From Sanderia malayensis (taxonomy: Eukaryota > Cnidaria > Scyphozoa > Semaeostomeae > Pelagiidae), in contig RQOL01000718.1 of the NCBI GenBank assembly GCA_013076295.1, forward strand, positions 4,810,081-4,874,080: 64,000 nucleotides of DNA, given 5' to 3'. Made by a program: the position numbers and the translations under genes. Positions within the stretch are counted from its first letter, which is position 1. Each line of letters opens with the position of its first letter. Positions 1 through 11,354 of this stretch are shown in pieces. The notes under the pieces were generated by a model. It was not told the DNA's origin and did no database searches. It saw nothing but the letters and a program-made list of their open reading frames with translations.

Positions 1-278
1 ATGGTCAATGCTTTTTCCTGTTTAAATAGTTGTTAATTCAGTTCATCGTAATATTCAGTTCCATTGATACATTATTGTTCTAATTTTAAAACCCACATAT
101 TAATTGGACACTTACCACAAAAAAAAACCAAGTAGGGACATCCTTTCCTTTTTCTGTTCAGCAATCAACACCTGCAACAATAACATTATGTGAAACCATT
201 AACCAAACACATTTACCCAGGCCTGCCATGCCAGTTGACTATTTTGAATGAAAGGATGCATATTCTCTTCCAATATGT
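1..278 (+). repeat. Left part of repeat unit R, copy 1
   Basis: Bases 1-212 match 5345-5555 with few differences, and 214-278 match 7346-7410. The unit resumes after the LINE at 3257. In copy 2 the two pieces are separated by a different insertion. The unit may start before this window. No protein is recognised in it; the open frame that begins here only runs into the LINE behind it. Confidence 0.85.
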
Positions 279-3002
279 GATATCTGAACCAACCCACTTA
301 ATAGGGGACTCTGAATCCTGTATTGATCTTATTTTTACTGACCAACCAAATCTGTTTATCGAGTATGGTGTTCACCCATCATTATATGATCAGTGTCATC
401 ATCAAATTATTTTCGGAAAGTTATCTGTTTCAAACACAGCACCACCTCCCTACACCCGCAGCATCTGGAATTATAACAAAGCTAACATCTATTCCATTAT
501 GCAAAGTATCACAAGGTTTAGCTGGCACGAGCATCTTGACAAAATAACATGCCCCAACGAGCAAGTTGAATTTTATAACGAAGTGCTTTTAAACATTTAT
601 TCAAATTTTATTCCCAATGAGGTAAAAATTATAAAGCCCAATCAAGCACCATGGATTACCAAATCTGTGAAGAAATTCCTTAGGAAAAAAAACCACGCCT
701 ACAAAAATGTTGTAAAAAATGGGCGCCCGGATAATAAGCTTGATGGGATAAAAACTATGATCTCTGAAGGTGCAAAAATGATTGAAAATGCCAAACAAAA
801 CTACCTTCGTAAGATAGGGTGAACTTTGGCAAATCCTGGGACCTCTAGTAAAAGATATTGGTCCCTTATCAACAGCGTTCTCAACAAGGCAAAGATCCCT
901 ATAATACCATCCCTGTTGGATAATGGGTTATTTGTAACAGATTTTACTGAAAAGGCGCAGTTATTTAATGACTACTTCATACTTCAATGCACAACAATAG
1001 ACACAGGCAGTGAGATCCCATCAGAAGTACAAGAAAATTCTACTTTAATAAAAGACTTTACTGTTAGTGAGGAAAAGATACTGAGCGTTATAAGATCCCT
1101 TAACCCTAGCAAGGCACACGGCTGGGATGAAATCTCTATAAGAATGATAAAACTAAGCGACGCAGCGCTGGTCACTCCTCTCCAAATTATATTTTCTAAC
1201 TGTTTGAAACAAGGCATATTTCCCGAAATATGGAAGTGTGCCAATGTAGTTCCAGTTCACAAGAAGAATGAAAAGAATGTAAAGAGTAACTATCGCCCAA
1301 TTTCTCTTTTACCAATTTTTGGGAAAGTACTTGAAAAGCTCATATATGATTCTTTATACTCACATCTCACCTCATGTGAGCTGCTCAACCCAAATCAGTC
1401 AGGCTTTCGTCCAGGTGACTCAACTGTCAACCAACTGATTTCCATTACGCATACAATATTTCAAGCGTTTGATTGCAATCCCCCTCTAGATGTCCGCTCG
1501 GTTTTTCTTGATATTTCCAAAGCGTTCGACAGGGTATGGCATGATGGTCTCATTTATAAGTTAAAGCGCTCTGGCGTTTCAGGGCCACTTCTTTCTCTCA
1601 TTCAAAGTTTTCTGAAGGTTCGTAAACAGCGAACTGTGTTGAATGGTCTTTGTTCTAATTGGGGAGAAGTAACAGCAGGAGTGCCTCAGGGCTCTATACT
1701 AGGACCGCTGTTTTTTCTTGTGTACATAAATGATCTCACTTCAGATTTGAAATGTAATGCAAAACTTTTTGCTGATGATACATCTCTTTTTACGGTTGTT
1801 GAAGATCCAAATGCAGCTGCAGAGGACATGAATCATGATCTGGAGTTAATAAGCCAATGGGCACATAACTGGAGGATGTCATTTAATCCCGACCCACATA
1901 AACAAGCAGTGGAACTACTACTTTCCAAAAAAGGCTAGCGACGGATCACCCAGTTATTCTTTTCAATGACATACCTGTGAAAAAAGTAAGCGAGCACAAA
2001 CATCTGGGTATCATTCTGGACTCTAAGCTTTCCTTTTCAGCTCATATTAAATCTGCCATCTCAAAAACGAGAAAGGGCATTGGTTTGTTAAAATATCTCT
2101 CCAAATACTTACCCAGGTCTACGTTAAACAATTTATATAAGCTTTATGTGCGGCCTCATCTTGACTATGGGGGCGTTATCTGTCACACTCCAGCTAAAGT
2201 TTGTGAACTTAGTCATGCCATTATATTGTCGAACTTAATGGATAAGTTAGAGTCTGTGCAGTATTCAGCTGCTCTTGCTATAACAAGAGCATGGAGAGGA
2301 ACATCGCGTGATAAACTGTATGCGGAACTTGGTTGGGAGTCACTGAACTCCCGAAGATGGAGCAGGTGCCTCACCTTGTTTTATAAGATTATGAATAACC
2401 TTACCCCCCTGTACACAAAGGAGGCAGTCCCAGGACGTCATGAGTCCATTTACTCACTTCGCAATCAAGATGCTATCGGGCGAATAAGGGCAAGAACAGG
2501 AAAATTTCTATCTAGTTTTTACCCTAACTGCGCAACTGAGTGGAACAAACTAGATTCTGAAATCCGGCTTGCACCATCTATTGCTGTATTCAAGTCGAGG
2601 CTGCTATCAATAATTAGACCTCCCGCAAAACCTGTCTTTGGTATTCATGACCCATTAGGCTTGTCATATCTTTCCCAAATTAGGGTTGGACTCAGCAAAT
2701 TGAAATCTCACAAATACAATCACAATTTTCAGGACACTACAAACCCCATTTGCCCGTCTAATGATGGTATTGAAGATACGGAGCACTATCTGTTGCTTTG
2801 CCATTCATTTGATCGTCAGCAACAAGACCTTCTTGCTGGGGTATCAGAAGTACTACGACCGTTTGTTGAAATCAACAGACTTTCCAACAATGATCTTGTA
2901 AAAATTTTACTATATGGCGAAGAAAAACTTTCCAATTATGCTAATAAAAAGATTCTTGACTTAACCTTAGATTTTATATACAAAACAGGTCGTTTTGATT
3001 AA
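279..3002 (+). pseudogene. LINE-A ORF2: endonuclease end plus reverse transcriptase
   Basis: The frame opens in the last part of an APE-type endonuclease (motif CIDLIFTDQ near 322-348) and runs to a single in-frame TGA at 820-822. It continues in the same frame to 1938. The RT shows YRPISLLP, FLDISKAFDRVW (near 1504), GVPQGSILGP and the catalytic FADD at 1768-1779. One frameshift falls in the A-run at about 1925-1933. Reading resumes in another frame (KHLGIILD, YVRPHLDYG) and ends at 3002. The tail has a Cys/His pattern (CP, then HYLLLC near 2755-2805) found at the end of many related invertebrate ORF2 proteins. With one stop, one frameshift and a missing 5' part it is a dead copy. Confidence 0.9.
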
Positions 3003-3249
3003 ACAAGTAGTAATGGCCCTGGCCCTTTGTTCTATGACATACAGCCACAAACACCTCTTCACTTTTTCTGTTATCTTTTCTTCTATTTTCTTCGTATGTA
3101 ATTTATTGTCCCTTTAATCTTAGTATTTTCATGTATTTAGTGTAATGGCCCTGGGATAGCCATGAACTTTGCTTCCCAGGGTATCGTCCATGTAATGTAT
3201 TTGTTAATAGTCCTGTAAGTTTTTATCCATTGATTATAAAAAAAAATAA
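279..3249 (+). mobile_element. 5'-truncated LINE (CR1/Jockey-like), LINE-A
   Basis: The element has a target duplication AATATGT at 272-278 and 3250-3256. An empty version of the same site, with one AATATGT, lies at 7404-7410. The 3' end is A-rich (about 3236-3249). The 5' end is cut inside the endonuclease domain, as expected for incomplete target-primed reverse transcription. Inside are the end of the endonuclease, the linker, the reverse transcriptase and a C-terminal Cys/His stretch. The subclade is not certain; the RT motifs fit the CR1/Jockey group. Confidence 0.93.
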
Positions 3250-3256
3250 AATATGT

Positions 3257-3870
3257 AGAAATTCTATAATTGATGGATAACAATTAAAGTTTAACTCACC
3301 ATAACTCATTATAGTTTGCTTAATAGTGTTTGATTGGAAAGATTGACAAAGATCAAATTATATTATTACCATTTATCTTATTCCTCTGATTTGATCGTAT
3401 TTCTTCGTTGTCAACGCTATCTACCGAGGCCGAGGCTTTCTTTCCTTTACAATATAGTAATAATAATAATTTCGCAAATAAAATTCTGCCACGTGAGAGA
3501 TTGTTACAACGATTCCTTTGTTTCATTTGTCTTTGTTCTTTTCCTTTGCCTTCTTCTTGCAGGGACAGACGAAACGCACACACGTGCCTGCGCCATAGTG
3601 TAAACGAGGCTTACACTCCAGACGCTATCGGCCACTTTTTATCAACTTGATGCATCGAAACCCTGTGATCTCCATCAACTTGCCCAATTGAACCATAATA
3701 TATTGTTGAAAAAGTATCAATATTGTTTAACCAACCCTAAATATCCAGTAACATCAACATAAATAATGTTTCAAAGATTGTAATGTTTCTTATCTTTTAT
3801 CCTATCTCTTTCAGCCCCAACCAGTTTGCCACGTGCTAATCTTCTCCTTCCCAACGCGCTTTTCCGTGGG
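3257..3870 (+). repeat. Right part of repeat unit R, copy 1
   Basis: This continues the unit interrupted by LINE-A and matches 7411-7945 with substitutions and small indels. Matching landmarks are the GAGGCCGAGGCTT phrase (3428 and 7581), the (ATA)n stretch and CCTATCTCTTTCAGCC (3803 and 7887). Similarity fades at about 3870. The CTCTTTCAG could be a 3' splice site, so the unit may be the transcribed 5' region of a larger element. No protein is recognised. Confidence 0.75.
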
Positions 3871-4365
3871 GCCATCTTGATATTGTTGCTATAGTTTCAG
3901 AAGACAATAGCTTTGACTCGAGAGCGCGAAAAATCCTTTCAGATTTCGATCGCACCAATTTCAAGTAAATGAAAAATTTTTCTACATTATTTTTGAAAGT
4001 TGAAACATTAAAGAAAACAAAGCCAGATTAACTAAGAGAGCCTTAAATGTATCCATAGTTATTAACAAAAAGTTTACACTCAATGTGTACCAATTTTTGA
4101 CACTACTTTCCTTTGTTTACTTCAGCATTCCTTACTCGCATAATACGCGCCCAATTACACATTTGTAAGTATCTTTCCTATTATTAATATTTTCAATCTT
4201 TACTCTTCATATATTAATTCACACAAATTCCATATTATCATAATATTGCTAATTGAGAACTACAACATTTTCTAAACTTTCATAAATTTCCCAGCATTTC
4301 CTATTAACCTTATACAAATTTAATTTTACATGCATTTCAACATTTCATTTTAAGAACATTTCAAC

Positions 4366-4597
4366 ATGGCAAATGCCAAGGCAAAGGAAAATAACATTGC
4401 CATAACTCTTGACAATGATACCAAAGTAATTGTATTAAATACATTAATATATTTATTAATAAATTTCCCATCTTCATAACTGCTATCAACCATTATTCTT
4501 GGCATCCTCTTTTTCTCCTAGGAAAAAGCATATAGCAGTATTTCTGCGCTAAAAAAGAAATGTGCCGACCAATTCCCGGAATTGGCCGGCAAATGAT
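4366..4597 (+). CDS. Possible small two-exon reading frame, function unknown
   Basis: An ATG at 4366 opens a 20-codon piece (MANAKAKENNIAITL...) that ends at a GTAATT donor at 4426. A good acceptor (TTTCTCCTAG) lies before 4522, and the next piece joins in phase 0 (EKAYSSISALKKKCADQF) to a TGA at 4595-4597. A second, frame-shifted basic stretch is readable at about 4783-4915 (KAKEKERPPKK). The position relative to repeat unit R matches that of the Helitron gene start at 8447 in copy 2, so this may be the cargo of a related element. I do not recognise the protein, and it could be chance. Confidence 0.25.
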
Positions 4598-4599
4598 TT

Positions 4600-5344
4600 A
4601 ACTTTATCTTTGCTACTGGGAGAAGAATCCCAACGAAAGAAATTGTATATGTACACCCTTTTACATTGTATTTCACATGACTAACATACTAACTTTAACA
4701 ATGGCATTGCATCTTTTTACAGAATTTTAAGAACCATTAATATCAAAATCTTATATGTGTTATTTTACACAACACAAACAGAGGCTTTTATTAAAATTGG
4801 CGAAGGCCAAAGAAAAGGAAAGGCCCCCAAAAAAGAGGGTGGGAAGGTGGTCAGCCAAAACCCTTCCCACAAACTTACGGCTGAGCAGGCCCAACTGGCA
4901 CGTGGTGCCAAAATTGTGAAGATTTCTTATTTTAATATGTAGATACTGTACATAGTTTTAAAGTAAAAACCTGCATATAAGAACCTGCTATTTTTAACAA
5001 CCTAGCAGCCAATATTCTATTTTTCTGTGTATTTTTCCATAGTCACGTTTACATGATATTGTCTTATAGCTTACTGATTCTTTTTCATTCTTCACAACCA
5101 AAATAGCCTACAAAATAAGATGGAGGATCTTATATGTGGGTTTTTACTGTTTTTAGATAGTTTGTAAACAGTTTGTAGTTAAGTAGTTATGTTGTTCCAT
5201 AGTTTGTACTTATGTAGTTTGATAGTTTGTGGTTAAGTAGTTATGTAGCTTAGTGGTCTTGGTCATGCATGAATTATTCACACCCAGAATAATTTACTAT
5301 TTTTCGGCCTAGCAATCAATCTCACAAATGCTCCCTTTTTATGC
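4600..5344. other. AT-rich stretch between repeat copies
   Basis: Apart from the basic reading frame at 4783-4915 I see no gene. There is a run of diverged AGTTTGTA/GTAGTTATG phrases at 5156-5245. Copy 2 of repeat unit R begins at about 5345. Confidence 0.5.
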
Positions 5345-5553
5345 ATGGTGAATGCTTTTTCCTGTTTAAATAGTTGTTAATTCAGTTCATCGTAATATTC
5401 AGTTCCATTGATATATTATTGTTCTAATTTTAAAACCTACATATTAATAGGACACTTACCACAAAAAAAACCAAGTAGGGACATCCTTTCCTTTTTCTGT
5501 TCAGCAATCAACACCTGGAACAATAACATTATGTGAAACCATTAACCAAGCAC
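5345..5553 (+). repeat. Left part of repeat unit R, copy 2
   Basis: This matches 1-212 almost base for base (landmarks CTTTTTCCTGTTTAAATAG and CCAAGTAGGGACATCC). The homology stops at about 5553 and picks up again at 7346, so about 1.79 kb has been inserted here relative to copy 1. That insertion is the GCGCTCGC-rich element plus about 165 bp of flank. Confidence 0.85.
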
Positions 5554-5657
5554 ACAGTTTCAATAATTTACAATACTTTCCAGGTTACAGCAATGCCAAC
5601 ACTCATTGCTTATGTCAGGATCAGCTAGCCCACCAAAACAAAGAAGCAGAGTAAATT

Positions 5658-7276
5658 TCCACTAGCCGGGGGCGCTCGCGTTCGCTCGCTTCCGGGAGGG
5701 GGGCAAGTGAAAAAAACTTAATGTAGTTGGCGCACTTCGTGCTCTGCATTCGCTAACGCTCATGCCTCTTTGAACCCCACGTACAATAGGTTAGCTCGCT
5801 GCGCTCGCCTGTTGCTGGCGCACTTCGTGCGCTGCATTCGCTTACGCTCATGCCTCTTTGAACCCCACGTACAATAGGTTAGCTCGCTGCGCTCGCCTGT
5901 GGTTGGCGCACTTCGTGCGCTGCATTCGCTGACGCTCATGCCCCTTTCAACCCCACTTACAATGGGATAGCTGGCTGCGCTCGCCTGTCTATCTATTATC
6001 AAGAAACATTGACTGATAGGGCGCACTTCGTGCGCTGCATTCGCTTGCGCTCATGCCTCTTTTAACCCCACGTACAATGGGTTAGCTCGCTGCGCTCGCC
6101 TCTGTGGTTGGCGCACTGCGTGCGCTGCATTCGCTTACGCTCATGCCCCTTTCAACCCCACCTACAATAGGTTAGCTCGCTGCGCTCGCCTGTCTATCTA
6201 TTATCAAGAAACATTGACTGATAGGGCGCACTTCGTGCGCTGCATTCGCTAACGCTCATGCCTCTTTTAACCCCACATACAATGGGTTAGCTCGCTGCGC
6301 TCGCCTGTCTATCTATTATCAAGAAACATTGACTGATAGGGCGCACTTCGTGCGCTGCATTCGCTTCGCTCATGCCCCTTTGAACCCCACTTACAATGGG
6401 TTAGCTCGCTGCGCTCGCCTGTCTATCTATTACCAAGAAACATTAGCTGATAGGGCGCACTTCGTGCGCTGCATTCGCTTACGCTCATGCCTCTTCCTAC
6501 TCCTCTTGCAACAGTTTGGCTCGCTTCGCTCGCCTGATAACCCCTTATCATAATTTGTTTATTGAAACTTTGGGCTTGTTTACATTAGGCCTAAGCGTCG
6601 CAAGCATGCCTACTACCTAAACTACAACTATCTCACTCAAAAACAAAACAAAGCTATCACCTGTGTTCTCAATTGTTTCCTGTAATTTTCCAGAGGTCTC
6701 TCAAACAATTAGCAAGTCTTTACAAAGATAATTCAGGTCGTAAAACACTTTGAAAGGCGCCCAGTAATCCTTTGTGTGCAAAGCAAAAACACGTGTCTTC
6801 TCCAAAAGTACCTGCTGTTCAACCCGAGGGCAAATTTGCATGATAACGAAATACGCGTGACAGTTCACGTGAAGTCGCGAAAGAGCCAATCAAATTGCAG
6901 GAAAAGGCGAAACGGGTCACGTGAAGAGCGAATGCTCTGTTCGAAAATGGAGTTCGGGACGCGAATTTGGAAGTTTCGCCAGCGTAAACCGTAGTTTTTT
7001 CGTGATAGCACAATTAGCAGAATAATTAATGGAATAACTCAAAAATTCGGGAGAAAATCGAAAAACAAAATCCATTACCCTGGTTAAATTAATAAACTAA
7101 ACATTCAGTGTGAAATACATCGCCATATATCCACATACAAAAAAGCCTTTGTGATTACACGGTTCGCCGTTTCGGCCCATTGTTTTTGGGCGTTCGACCT
7201 ATTGTTTCGGGTCGAATCTATTGTTTTGGCCAGAGTTTCGCCACCGTCACGTGACATCGCAGAATAGTAATATTAG
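5658..7276 (+). mobile_element. GCGCTCGC-rich repeat element A, copy 1
   Basis: The element begins TCCACTAGCCGGGGGCGC and ends near CGCAGAATAGTAATATTAG. Copies with the same two ends lie at 56547-57998 and, inverted and rearranged, at 16195-17094. It has three parts: an imperfect tandem array (5731-6540), a middle block shared by all copies (6560-7030) and a right block (7140-7276) containing TTCGCCGTTTCGGCCCATTG and the palindrome GTCACGTGAC. No transposase was found and no target duplication is clear. The start 5'-TC and the palindrome near the 3' end are Helitron-like features, but the class is not proven. Confidence 0.75.
5731..6540 (+). repeat. Tandem array of 88- and 115-bp units in element A
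   Basis: The phrase CGCACTTCGT, or one change from it, starts at 5731, 5819, 5907, 6022, 6112, 6227, 6342 and 6456. Spacings are therefore 88, 88, 115, 90, 115, 115 and 114. The longer unit carries an extra CTATCTATTATCAAGAAACA segment. Each unit also holds TTAGCTCGCTGCGCTCGCC. Element A at 56.5 kb has only two units and the one at 16-17 kb about two, so this array has expanded. The short open frames in it are by-products of the repeat. Confidence 0.85.
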
Positions 7277-7345
7277 ATTATTCCTATGCAACTGCTCTGA
7301 ATTTGCCTTTTTTCTTATTTCATACAACAAGTAGAGTAACAAACT

Positions 7346-7945
7346 TACCCAGGCCTGCCATGCCTGTTGACTATTTTGAATGAAAGGATGCATATTCTCT
7401 TCCAATATGTAGGAATTCTGTAATTGATAGATAACAATTAAAGTTTAACACACCATAACTCATTATAGTTTGCTTAATAGTATTTGATTCGAAAGATTGA
7501 CAAAGATCAAATTATACTACTACCATTTATCTTATTCCTCCAATTTGATCGTATTTCTTCGTTGTCAACGTTATCTACCGAGGCCGAGGCTTCTTTCCTT
7601 TACAATATAATAATAATAATAATTTCGCATATAAAATTCTGTCTGGCACGTGAGAGATTGTTACAACGATTCCTTTGTTTCATTTGTCTTTTTTCTTTTC
7701 CTCTGCAGTGCTAACGAGGCTTACACTCGGTAATAAAGGGTATATAATATACAAAGTCTATCAACTTGCCCAATTGAACGATAATGTATTGTTGAAAAAG
7801 TATCAATATTGTTTAACCAACCGTAAATATTCAGTAACATGAACATAAATAATATTTGAAAGATTGTAATGTTTCTTCTTATCTTATATCCTATCTCTTT
7901 CAGCCAGCAAGTTTGTCACCTGCTACTCTTCTCCTTCCCACCTTT
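7346..7945 (+). repeat. Right part of repeat unit R, copy 2, with empty LINE site
   Basis: Bases 7346-7410 match 214-278, and 7411 onward matches 3257 onward with no LINE in between. This is the unoccupied target of LINE-A. Similarity to copy 1 continues to about 7945, then copy 2 leads into the Helitron gene at 8447. Confidence 0.85.
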
Positions 7946-8446
7946 AAAAGTATGAAGGACGAAGGGGAAATCACTTCACACGAGAATTTTTCCCTTCTTT
8001 TTTATCACATGACTCGTATAAACCAATCAGGGAGGCCATGTAGTACAATAGAATTCCCGCCTCTACAATTAGATTTTGTCTATTTTTAACCGGCCAAATT
8101 TTCCAAAGGCTTTAATTTTAGTTAATCTTATTATATTTATCGCTGAGTAAGTACTTGCTTTCAACGTGTTTTAATAACTACAAACTAGCCAGATTATTTA
8201 TCACTACAAATTAGATTAAATAGCAATACTTTTCCATTTACTTCTTTACCAATTTCAACTTATCATTATGGAACCCTTGAAATATATTATATTTACTTCT
8301 TTGTGTTTCAGCTTTACACAAGGCTATAATTATTACCATTGTTGTTGCTATTAGGACCATTGTCAACAAGCAATAACATTTACAATAATTTCGCCTAATT
8401 GTATATCTCATAGTTCATATTTCTCTTTCATACCACAACGTGCACC
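7946..8446 (+). other. Region upstream of the Helitron gene
   Basis: AT-rich, with possible untranslated exons (CTTTGTGTTTCAG at about 8302-8312). No protein is recognised. It may be the 5' leader of the Helitron transcript. Confidence 0.4.
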
Positions 8447-9205
8447 ATGCCGCGCAAAGCCAAGAGAAGTATAACCGGCACCAGGCGTATGAAGTGCGGG
8501 AGAATATGCAGCATCACAGACAGATCAATCAACAGCTTCAGCCTCAACAGACAGGAAATGCGGATAACCTGCTTGCAGCAGTCAACGATCTTCAACAACT
8601 GCAGCTCGAAAACCGTCAGCTAGAAGCCCCTGAGTATCAACCATTTCCAGCACAGTATCCCCTTCCACAGATACAGCCGATGGAGATGGACATGGAACCA
8701 GAGCTTCCCATTCAGAACCAAGAGCTTCAAGCAGCAGAACAGCCTGCAGAAGAAATCCAGATGCACGACGCAGTTCCAGTACCTGATGAAAATCAGATAC
8801 CAGAACCAGTTGAAGATCAGCAAATGCAAGTTGACAACCCTGTCCCCGAGAACAATGAAGCTGAAAATCTCATCCCCTTCTCCCCATTACCACACCACTT
8901 GAATAAAATGACCAGAACATGCATTCATTGTGGTGCAAAGTACTTCAAAGAAGAACAAAACACAAAAAAACAATACAACAAATGTTGCATGGGAGGTTTA
9001 ATTGCTCTGGATCAAATTGAACCACCTCCAGTAAGTGTCATGCATTTATATACTGGTGATACTGCCGAATCAAAATATTTCTTAAAGCACTTCCACCAAT
9101 ACAACTCATTAGTGGCCATGGCAACATGGAAGGCTAATATTGTACGTCATGCTAGAGCTGGATCACCAGCTCTAGCAATTCATGGAAAGGCATATCACAT
9201 GACAG
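8447..9205 (+). pseudogene. Helitron protein N-terminus, Gln-rich
   Basis: An ATG at 8447 reads MPRKAKRSITG, a basic start like that of other Helitron proteins, but its frame soon closes. The long open frame 8440-9205 is in another phase and reads EKYNRHQAYEV, then a Gln/Pro/Glu-rich stretch. A frameshift near 8450-8480 is therefore likely. Near residue 165 is a zinc-ribbon-like CIHCGAKYF followed by KCCMGG, as often precedes the Helitron N-terminal domain. The end of the exon reads KAYHMTG and meets the GTAATT donor at 9206. Confidence 0.75.
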
Positions 9206-9314
9206 GTAATTGATACAACCTGATTCCGGTCATTATCAATATAACTTATTATTCATTTCTGCTGGCTACAGTTGAGTTTCTATTTACCTAACTTATGCTT
9301 TGCATCATTAACAG

Positions 9315-11353
9315 GTGTAACAGAAACAGACAGATCCAGAAAATATGCGGAACTATACATCATGGATACGCAACAAGCATTGCAGGAACGGCAAAACACT
9401 GCAGGAGAACAGCGTTTTGATTTGGACATTGTTGCAATTCTCCAGAATGAATTAATGGCAGTCAATCGATTTGCACAACATTTTCGAAGCATGGGTGAAA
9501 TATTGGAGGAACAGTGGCAGCAAGCTATTGCAAACGATCTGCCTGTTCCGACATTCAAAATGATCATAACAGGTCGCCCACAACAAGATCGCAGATACGA
9601 TAATCCAACTGCCAGAGAAATTGCAGCTATATATACTGTACAAAATGGAGGTGCACCAAATCCTGACAACAGAAAACTGCAAGTTCAAACAAGACGCGGA
9701 GATCTCACGAAGATTTACGCAACCAGACCAAGTGCCGATCCTCTCACGTATCCATTGATGTTCTTTCACGGTGACAGAGGATACAGTTTGGATCTTCAAC
9801 GATTGCCTACTGCACACGTAGCGGGTGAACACCACAACAATGGTAACCGTCGTACCAAACTAACCCTCGCCGAATACTATTTATACAGAATCCAGGTCAG
9901 GGATGCATTCTCAGCCATCCACATTGCATCACTTCTATTTCAACAGTATCTGGTAGATGCATACACGAAGATAGAAGGCAATAAACTGAGCTGGATTATG
10001 AATAATCAACGTCAGCTTCATGTTGACACATATCGTGGCCTGATGGATCATCTCCACAGAAGAGCTGAAATCGAAAACCAGATGGCCAGGGCTAACAATC
10101 CGAATCAGCCCATCCATATCGATGTTGGCCGTGTTATCATTCTACCGTCATCCTTTCCAGGCAGCCAAAGAAACATGTATCAACACTTTCAAGATGCAAT
10201 GACAATCGTAAGGAAGTATGGCAAGCCAGACATCTTCCTTACAATGACTGCCAATCCTAAATGGAAGGAGATAGAAGAAAACATTTATCCGTATCAGAGG
10301 GCCAATGATCAAACAGACATTGTCACAAGAGTATTTCAACTCAAACTGAAAGAACTACTCAACGACATACTAGACAAGCACATTCTTGGATATGTCACAG
10401 CACATGTGTATGTCATAGAATTTCAGAAGAGAGGACTACCACACGCACACATGATCCTGTTTCTTTCACAAGCTGATAAACCGAGAACACCACAACAGGT
10501 AATATTTACATACTCGGATATAAAGATTGTAATAACTCTTACTCATATACATAATTATATCTATAACATCAAATGCAGAGTATGTCATGATGGACATGTG
10601 CTACAAGCTATTCTGTACGTGATCTCAATAATAGTCGCTAATTATCATGTTCATTGTCAGGTGGATCAACTCATATCAGCAGAGATACCGGATCCACAGG
10701 ATGCAAAATATCACAAGTTGGTCCTAAAGCACATGACACATGGACCCTGTGGAGTTTTAAGTCCTCATTGCGTGTGCATGGAAAATAACAAATGCAAAAA
10801 GCACTTTCCGAAAGAGCAAGTTGCTGAAACTCAAATCAATGTCAACGGCTATCCTCTCTATAGACGACGCTGTCTTCATCCAGTCAATGTGAATAATCGC
10901 ATTTTGGATGATACCTGGGTAGTGCCACACAACAGACACCTACTCATCAAATATCAGTGTCATATCAACGTGGAAATATGCAGTACAGTTAAAAGTGTCA
11001 AGTACATTTTTAAATATATCCACAAAGGACATGATATGGCACATGTTGAAGTTCTTGAAGAAAATCAACAGCAAGTACCTCAAGACATTGAACACGATGA
11101 GGTGCACCAATACATCAACGCAAGATATATTGGACCACATGAAGCTGTCTATCGGTTTATGCAGTTCCCCATGAACCTCAAAAGCCACATAGTCAAACGG
11201 CTTTCTGTTCATCTACCATTTGAGCAACAAGTCATCTTTCATGACAATGATGACGAACAAAGGCTCAACAACATAGGTGACAGAACAACACTCACAGCAT
11301 GGTTTGAACTGAACCAGCAAGATCCAGCTGCACATCAGTACCTCCTATCATGA
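9315..11353 (+). pseudogene. Helitron Rep (HUH nuclease) exons
   Basis: Joined to the previous exon, the protein reads HMTG-VTETDR, then KYAELYIMDT, a Helitron-like N-terminal domain. The Rep active site is present: the HUH motif PHAHM at 10439-10453 (His codons 10442 and 10448) and the two-tyrosine motif KYIFKYIHKG at 11000-11029, used to cut DNA and hold the 5' end. The intron 10499-10660 is 162 bp, a multiple of three with no in-frame stop, so retaining it would add 54 residues between the HUH and tyrosine motifs. A one-base frameshift near 11343 ends the frame; the reading continues in another frame as EIPEHYVFQEH to the next segment. Confidence 0.88.
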
Positions 11354-11354
11354 G

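Noticed and set aside
3334..3650. Small frames in repeat unit R
   Set aside because: Not conserved in the second copy at 7484-7714.
5760..6553. Open frames with repeated RCIR/FVRC motifs
   Set aside because: They are translations of the GC-rich tandem array of element A.
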